Below, in pieces: positions 57,149-64,000 of a stretch of DNA of 64,000 bases. A model generated the notes under the pieces. The model saw only the letters and a list, made by a program, of their open reading frames with translations, made no database searches and had not been told where the DNA came from. The stretch spans positions 52,696,501 to 52,760,500 of the forward strand of contig JBAIAC010000006.1 of NCBI GenBank assembly GCA_037349315.1, in the 5' to 3' direction. A program made the translations under genes and the position numbers. The stretch comes from Chelydra serpentina. Taxonomy: Eukaryota > Chordata > Testudines > Chelydridae. Numbering within the stretch: position 1 is the stretch's first letter; each line of letters begins with the position of its first letter.

Positions 57149-58024
57149 TCATAGATTCATAGATTCTAGGGCTGGAAGGGACCTCGAGAGGTCATCGAGT
57201 CCAGCCCCCTGCCCTCATGGCAGGACCAATTACTGTCTAGACCATTCCTGATAGACATTTATCTAACCTACTCTTAAATATCTCCAGAGATGGAGATTCC
57301 ACAACCTCCCTGGGCAGTTTATTCCAGTGTTTAACCACCCTGATAGTTAGGAACTTTTTCCTAACGTCCAACCTAAACCTCCCTTGCTGCAGTTTAAGCC
57401 CATTGCTTCTTGTTCTATCCTTAGAGGCTAAGATGAACAAGTTTTCTCCCTCCTCCTTATGACACCCTTTTAGATACCTGAAGACTGCTATCATGTCCCC
57501 TCTCAGTCTTCTCTTTTCCAAACTAAACAAACCCAATTCCTTCAGCCTTCCTTCATAGGTCATGTTCTCTAGACCCTTAATCATTCTTGTTGCTCTTCTC
57601 TGGACCCTCTCCAATTTCTCCACATCTTTCTTGAAATGCGGTGCCCAGAACTGGACACAATACTCCAGTTGAGGCCTAACCAGCGCAGAGTAGAGCGGAA
57701 GAATGACTTATCGTGTCTTGCTCACAACACACCTGTTAATGCAGCCCAGAAGCAAGTCTGCTTTTTTTGCAACAGCATCACACTGTTGACTCATATTTAG
57801 CTTGTGGTCCACTATAACCCCTAGATCCCTTTCTGTCGTACTCCTTCCTAGACAGTCTCCTCCCATTCTGTATGTGTGAAACTGATTGTTCCTACCTAAG
57901 TGGAGCACTTTGCATTTGTCCTTATTAAACTTCATCCTGTTTACCTCTGACCATTTCTCCAATTTGTCCAGATCATTTTGAATTATGACCCTATCCTCCA
58001 AAGCAGTTGCAATCCCTCCCAGTT
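57149..58024 (-). mobile_element. CR1 LINE 3' end with two open pol segments
   Basis: This is a younger-looking CR1 on the minus strand. Its 3' end carries the ATAGATTC repeat (57149-57165), then GGGCTGGAAGGGACCTCGAG. Two open segments remain: 57708-58001 (VLHLGRNNQFHTYRMGG, ERDLGVIVDHKLNMSQQC) and 57237-57623, a 128-codon C-terminus ([40 protein letters not shown]). The RT catalytic part is missing through 5' truncation near 58024. Confidence 0.88.
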
Positions 58025-58245
58025 CTGGGGTTTGATCCCACCCGCCGCCGACTGGGGTCTGTCAGTGTTACATTTGCATAGCCTGTACTTTCGTATCTTA
58101 TTTATGGTGATTTTGTGCAATTTTCTGCACTTGCACAAATCTGGATGCACGATTGTCGAAACATTTTCAGATCTTACTGAGCTACGTTTAGCAGATTAAA
58201 TATCAAAGAGCTAGGAAATTTTCTATTAATTTAAAACATGATAGG

Positions 58246-58863
58246 TAGGGCCCAACCAAATTCATGCTCCATTTTGGTTAATTTCAGTGTCATAGGATTT
58301 TAAAAATCGTAAATTTCACAATTTCAGCTATTTAAATCTGAAATTTCCCATTGTTGTTGTTGTAGGAGTCCTGACCCAAAAAGGAGAAGTGGGAGTCACA
58401 AAGTTATTGTAGGGGGAGGGGGGTTGTAGAACTTACTTCTGTGCTGCTGCTGGCGTCAGCACTGCCTTCAGAGCTGGGCAGCTGGAGAGCGGTGGCTGCT
58501 GGCAGGGAGCCCAGCTCTGTAGGCAAAGCCACCAGCAGTAGCAGAAGTAAGAATGGGATGGTACGGTATTGCCATGCTTACTTCTGTGCTGCTGCCTGCA
58601 CAGCTTGGCCCTCAGTCAGCAGCCGCCATTCTCCGGCCGCCCAGCTCTGAAGGCATTAGCACAGAAGTAAGGGTGGCAATACCATGATCCCCTCTAAAAT
58701 AACCTTGTGACCCCCTGCAATTCCCTTTTGGGTCAGGACCCTCAATTTGAGAAATGCTGGTCTCCGCCGTGAAATATGTAGAGCATAGAGAAAAAGCACA
58801 CAAAAAACCAGTTTTCACGATCCGTGACACGTTCTTCATGGACCTGAATTTGGTAGGGCCCTA
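58246..58863. mobile_element. hAT-type MITE (copy B)
   Basis: The 618-bp relative of 23323-24097 has TAGGGCCCAACCAAATTCA / TGAATTTGGTAGGGCCCTA ends and flanks ATGATAGG / ATGATAAG (8 bp, one mismatch). It has the same CAGAAGTAAG and AGCTCTGAAGGCA internal modules. Confidence 0.85.
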
Positions 58864-58871
58864 ATGATAAG

Positions 58872-61800
58872 CCATGTTGATGATAGACCACGTTAATTAA
58901 AAACCTGATAGGCCATGACACAAGACATTCAGATTTGAGAACCCAGAGATCCTGGCATACTTACACTAAGTCCAGATTTAGTCCTATCAACTGTTTATCA
59001 AATGGTCGATGCTAGCACATTGGGCAGGTGGATTTAGTGTATTTTATTTGGAAGGAGGTACAAGTGCTGTACTATACAATGTTTTTTATTCCCGGTTATT
59101 GAGCAAACTAAATTTTAGGGACTGACCAAGTGCTAACTGTAGTATAAACCTAAATGCAGTTCTGATATGAAACAGTGCATAATTTCTACAAGAGAGATCC
59201 AGCCCAAATCAAAGGAATCTACAGTATATGAGAACACCATTGTGCACTATATACCCTTTAAAAATTTCTGCTCCTAAGTCCTCAGCGTCTCTTATCTTCT
59301 GCCAGAAGCCTCTAACTAGAAACATAGCTCTGTGTCTTTTGACCAGGAATGAATACATTTTATTTGGATGTAATTTTATTTCTCTAATACATTTTTAAGT
59401 TAACTTTTATTTTTATAAACTAAGGGAGTGGAGAGGCGCCTGGGACTAGAATCTCCCAAAACAAAGTGTTCCCTTCAAGCATACATTGATGTGAGAGTCT
59501 TGCATAAAGAAATCATTCACAGATGCACTGCTACGCTAAAGTTCACTGAAATGACACTGTGCTACTGTAGCAGTTATATCCCACAGGCAAAACATTCTTT
59601 CCTTGGCAAAATGCTAACAATTTCCCACTGATTCTGCTCTGTTGAAGCTCAGTTCATAAGTGCTATGTTTTTGAATAAGCAGAAAAGCTGGTCTTTTGAG
59701 ATGTTCTGCACCAGGCGGGATAATGTGCTTCCCTCAAACAATATTGAGTCTGGCACAGGTTACTTTCACTTAGACTTTTTCAAAATATTTTTGTTGATAA
59801 TAAAACATGCTGCGATATGAATTGTGTGTGTGAAAAGTTTGCACTGTACTGAGTTAAAATATAAGCTAGCCTCCATGTGTGTCTGTGTGACCAGTTACCA
59901 TAGGAGGAAGAGCACACACAAGAGAACACAGCATGAGAGAACTCTCCCATAGATGGGCATTCATCCAGCCTGGTGACTGGGTCAGAGAGAGATCCTGAGG
60001 TTTGGGTGCTCCTTCTCCCCTCCCCACACTTTCTCTCTATTGGGGGTGTGGGCACAAGTTTTTGTGTGCCTAAAAGCTCAGATTTGCATGACCAGAACAT
60101 GTAGTTAAACATGTAACTACTCTGTTTACAGTCACATATACTTGTATTTAAAAAAGTTTGTGTGCAATTAACTTATTCTTGCGACTTGAGTGTGCAAAAT
60201 TGTGGGCACAATTTAGAGACTGCTTTTGGGAATTTGGTCTCATAGGCTGGTTTAAAGCCTGGTAAAAAAGGAGGTTAAGTGATTTGAATGAATACGTTTA
60301 TTGTGGTTGTAATAGTGAATAGTGGAGAATTTTTATTTCAACTTCAATCCTGAAAGGCAATTCGATGTACCCTGTAATTTCTTTTAGAAAGCAACAAGGA
60401 GCTGAAATGTTTTCAAGTTTGAAAAACTTGAATGAAGTAAAAGTGCCATAGAAATATCAATAGTATCTCAGCTTGGAGAGAGATAGCAAGGATGTTCATA
60501 CAGGAAAATCCATCAACGTTGTTTAGATTTTTTTGCTTTTCTGCAACTTCAGTTTCTAGGCCTTAATATTGAACTGTAGCTCTCACAATTCCTTAATTTT
60601 GTGCATTTAAATTTGTATCCTCTATGTTGCTTTTAAAAACAAAACAAAACAAAAAAACATCAGCAGGTTATAATATGTACAAAAAGACCACTGTTCCTGT
60701 CATTTCTAATTAATTGATGCAATATATAAAAGTAAGAGTATAGGCCCCAATCCAGCACTTCCGTACATGGCTAACTTTAATCATGTGAGTAATCCCATTG
60801 TAGTCTACTCAAATTTCCATTTCTTTTAATGGGAGCTCTGTGTGCACATGCAAGAGTAGAATTTCACACCCAAATGCTTTACATTATTATTCTTTTTTTG
60901 GTTACCTCTGAATATTTAATATATTTTGACAAAAGTCACAAATTTTAGCAAATGCAGGAAATAATATTTTACGAGCATACACATTGTAGTACAATATACA
61001 TACAAGATTATATAAAATAAGAAGTCTCCCTCAGTCGCAGTAAAGAAAATCAACACTTAGAGACTACAGTGATTGGAGTTATTAGTAAAACCTAAGAGAG
61101 AAAATAGTCAAAGATTTCTTAGACTGCAGTTTACGTGTTCTGTGAAAATGTTAGATTAGCCAGTTTGAGAGAAACTCACTTCCCATTTGTGATTTCACAC
61201 ATTTTCTGCTTTATTCTGGGTTTCTTTATACCTGTTTTATGCTGACTTTAAAGAAAACACTCTGGACCAAATTCTAATATGGTATAAATGAATGTAGTTA
61301 CACTGAAATCTAATGAGCTACTTTGATATGCTCTGCCCCTCGAAGTGCAGTATTATGCTTTTTAAAGGTGATTTTATTACATTAAGATATTCAAACAAAT
61401 TGTAAAGCAGAAATATTTTGTCAGAATTTTATGGTTCTCTTCATAAAGTTTAAATATTAGTGAACATTCATCTTTAAGGACAATATTTCCTCTCAGATTT
61501 GAATTGCAGGTCTCATTCGCATATGCATTGCAGATTGCTTTTGTATATTCTGCAGTCATTTTGTATGTGAAACTTTCAGTGATGTGAAAAGAAGTTATTA
61601 CGCGTGCAACAAGTACAAAATATGGAACAGAAAATTACTGTGCAGATAAGGAATCCAGAGTGGACATACGAGAAGAAAATGTAGTGGCTTTAAATATGTT
61701 AATGCCTGTGTTCTGCAGGAACGGTCTATGCTTCTATCAGATACCTTCTACTCTGACACTAAGCAATTTATTAAAAGTTCCATCTTAGAAAGAAAATCAG

Positions 61801-62215
61801 GGTTGGAAAAAGAAAAAAGTGACTCCAGCGATGATTTTGCCATCTTTCACAAATGTAACTATGGGACAAAATACTTTGGAAAATACTTGCTTTATGGTCA
61901 TGAGGGTCATTGTAAGTACTTTTGTAGATAGAATTGTGTCATTGCATTGTGGTAGAACACAAAATAATCTTATTTTTAATGCTTTTGGTTCCTAGAAAAA
62001 AGCAATTAACTTCAGTAGGGCCAGGATTTCATCCAAGGTCTCTGCCTCGAAAATCTTAAAGTCTAAAAAGAAAATCAACAGACAGGGAGCTAGAATGCAA
62101 CAGAAGTGATGAGATACTCAAAGTATTTTTTAAAACAAAAAATATGGTGCTAGCAAGAGAGTACTGAATATCACTATCTGCTCAGCTACTTGTTTGTATT
62201 CCATTGCATTGTTGC
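58872..62215. other. AT-rich DNA, no gene seen
   Basis: About 3.3 kb with no recognised gene or delimited transposon. Weak palindromic repeat ends lie near 60745-60870 and 61262-61330. Confidence 0.4.
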
Positions 62216-63151
62216 TCAGAGTTGTGGTAGTTTTGCCAGGTGTCTGGTTTTTGACGGGAACACCAGGTCGAAAAGGGACCCTAGCAACTCTGTCAGCACC
62301 GCTGACTGGGCTATTAAAAAGTCCAGTGGACAGTGCAGCTGGGCTAAGGCAGGCTCCTTGTCTGCCAGGGTTCTGCGCGGCTTCCGGAAGCAGCAGCATG
62401 TTGAGACACCCCTTTGGCATTTATGTGTAGGGGCAGCCAGGGGGCTCCGCATGCTGCCCTCACCCCAAGCACCGGCTCGGCACGTCCCATTGGCCGGGAA
62501 CTGGGCCAATGGGAGCTGCGGGGGAGGCACCTGCGGATGGAGCAGTGCGCAGAGCCACCTGGCCATGCCTCTGCATAGGAGTCGGAGAGCGGACATGCCG
62601 CTGCTTCCAGGAACTGCCTGAGGAAAGTGCCACCCGGAGCCTGCACCCCTCACCCCCTTCTGCACCCCAACACTGTGCCCCAGCCCTGATGCCCCTTCCA
62701 CCCTCTGAACCCCTCTGTCCCAGCCCGGCGCACCCCTTATACCCCAAATCCTTCATTCCCAGCCCCACCCCAGAGCTTGCACCCCCACCTGGAGCCCTCA
62801 CACCCCAGCCCGGAGTCCCCTCCCACACTCCAAATCCCTCAGCCCCAGCTTGGAGCCCTCATTCCTCCTGCACCCCAAGCCCCATTCCAGAGCCCCCCAC
62901 ACACTCTGAACCCCTCATTTCCAGCCCCACTCTGGAACCCGCACCCCCAGCCCATACCCCCTCCTACACCTCAACCCCCTGCTCCAGCCCAATGAAAATG
63001 AGCAGTGAGGGTGGGGAGAGCGAGCGATGGGTGGGTGGAATGAGCAGGAGGAGGGGCCTTGAAGAAGAGACAGGGCAGGGGTAGGACCTCGGCAATGGGG
63101 CGGGGAAAGGGTGTTTAGTTTTGTGTGAGTAAACAGTTGGCAACCATATCC
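62216..63151. repeat. GC-rich repeat with C-rich minisatellite interior
   Basis: The left part has GGTCGAAAAGGGACCCTAGC and GGGCTAAGGCAGGCT (shared with 41013). The interior 62640-62990 is a decayed array of CCCCAGCCC(C/T)-type units. The right end is AGTTGGCAACC at 63135-63145. It may be a large nonautonomous DNA transposon, but the left terminus is too degraded to prove it. Long frames on both strands are compositional. Confidence 0.5.
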
Positions 63152-63582
63152 TGTGGTAATGTGAGCAACTGGAAAGGGACCACACTGCCACAGGCTCCTG
63201 AGGGTACACGCTAAATCAGCACTGCTCTTCCCTCTATGGTCATCTCATGGTCAATACCTGCCTCTTTTGGGCCTGCAGGTTGACTAATGGGTCCCCACAC
63301 TAGAAGGGAAAGTGCACGCCAATAACTCCTACACTCGATCTTCCACTGCAGGGGCCTCTTTGATCTCTCAATATTGTATTATTGTGAGTTAATATACTCT
63401 ACAAGATATGTTACTGAAATACATAATTTATGTATGCTCAATATATTTTGCATGTTTTACATATTATGAGGTTCCAATTCTATATGTTTAATGCATTTTC
63501 AATAGACAATGCATTTCAAATAGACAATATTTATTTTCTGTATTGTTATATTAAATATATTTCTCCAGAAGAAGGTCCTTTG
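63152..63582. other. Unassigned DNA
   Basis: Nothing recognised. Confidence 0.4.
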
Positions 63583-63780
63583 TAGAGCTGATCAGGCAAT
63601 TTTTTGATGAAACAGTTTTTCATTGGAAAATGCCAATTTGTCAAAACCAAAATTTACCTTCTGTGAGAAATTTTGAAATTTCTACTTTTTGTTCCAAAAT
63701 GGAACAATTGTTTGTTTTTTGTTTTATGAGAATTCCAGAATTTTCCATTGGACAGAAATTCTAACTTTTGACCAGCTCTA
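63583..63780. mobile_element. Short hAT-type MITE
   Basis: The 198-bp element has TAGAGCTGATCAGG / TTGACCAGCTCTA ends and an 8-bp duplication GTCCTTTG / GTCCTATG (one mismatch). It is AT-rich and non-coding. Confidence 0.75.
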
Positions 63781-63849
63781 GTCCTATGGTGTTTTAGGAT
63801 TGCCCTGACTCTGTGTGAGGTTTCTTTATTCAAGAGCCTGAGCAGTACA

Positions 63850-64000
63850 CATGGCTCTCCCCTCAGCCTCCGAAGCAGCTGCAGCTCCGGGGCTGGCAGG
63901 CTGTGGCCACTCCACCCTGTCTTGCCCGCCAGAGCATGCTGTGGCCGTGCCGCCCGGTCTGGCCCACCGGAGCAGGCTGCGGCCGCGCTGCCCAGCCTGC
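63850..64000. repeat. GC-rich short tandem-like block at the window edge
   Basis: About three imperfect units of roughly 40 bp related to AGCAGGCTGCGGCCGCGCTG are present. It continues past the window, so a CpG island or another GC-rich transposon cannot be distinguished. Confidence 0.45.

Noticed and set aside
62509..63084. 191-codon proline-rich frame as an extensin-like or mucin-like gene
   Set aside because: It comes from a C-rich minisatellite inside a repeat, and other phases and the opposite strand are open too.

Overview
This window looks like transposon-rich, intergenic or intronic DNA from a reptile, most likely a turtle. The evidence is the mix of repeats: many truncated CR1 LINEs of amniote type, DIRS1-like tyrosine-recombinase retroelements, a Gmr1-like Ty3/gypsy element, many hAT- and Harbinger-type MITEs, solo LTRs and one MIR-type SINE. 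The species call is inference. I found no convincing host protein-coding exon, functional RNA gene or CRISPR array. Nearly all open frames of 60 or more codons are chance frames in AT-rich DNA or lie inside repeats.

Layout. 1-1.9 kb: unrecognised AT-rich DNA. 1.9-7.7 kb: a complete but mutated Gmr1-like LTR retrotransposon on the minus strand, with two 616-617 bp LTRs, a 4-bp target duplication, a primer-binding site, a polypurine tract and gag-pol domains. Its order is gag, protease, integrase, RT, RNase H, so integrase lies before RT as in Ty1/copia. 8.8-9.6 kb: a CR1. 11.5-12.5 kb: an inverted repeat and other repeats. 18.5-20 kb: a Tigger-like element split by a solo LTR. 20.8-24.1 kb: fold-back and hairpin-rich DNA transposons. 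24.1-25.9 kb: a decayed DIRS copy and a Penelope-like tail. 28.2-31.4 kb: a candidate solo LTR, then a rearranged non-LTR LINE carrying a hAT insertion. 32.4-39.2 kb: CR1 fragments. 40.3-41.0 kb: GC-rich tandem repeats.

41.6-42.6 kb: the 5' part of an 18S rRNA sequence (minus strand) joined to a Penelope-like repeat. 50.3-53.8 kb: a longer DIRS element that has lost the RT catalytic core but keeps an almost open tyrosine recombinase. 54.8 kb: a MIR. 56.8-58.9 kb: a GC-rich MITE, a CR1 and a hAT MITE. 62.2-64 kb: GC-rich repeats up to the window edge.

The genes present are retroelement genes and act only within their own elements: gag packages element RNA, RT/RNase H copies it, and integrase (gypsy) or tyrosine recombinase (DIRS) inserts it. 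All copies carry stops, frameshifts or deletions. The most interesting signals are the domain order and SCAN-like capsid of the gypsy element, the 18S-repeat chimera, hammerhead-ribozyme-like motifs in two repeat families, and the stacked insertions.
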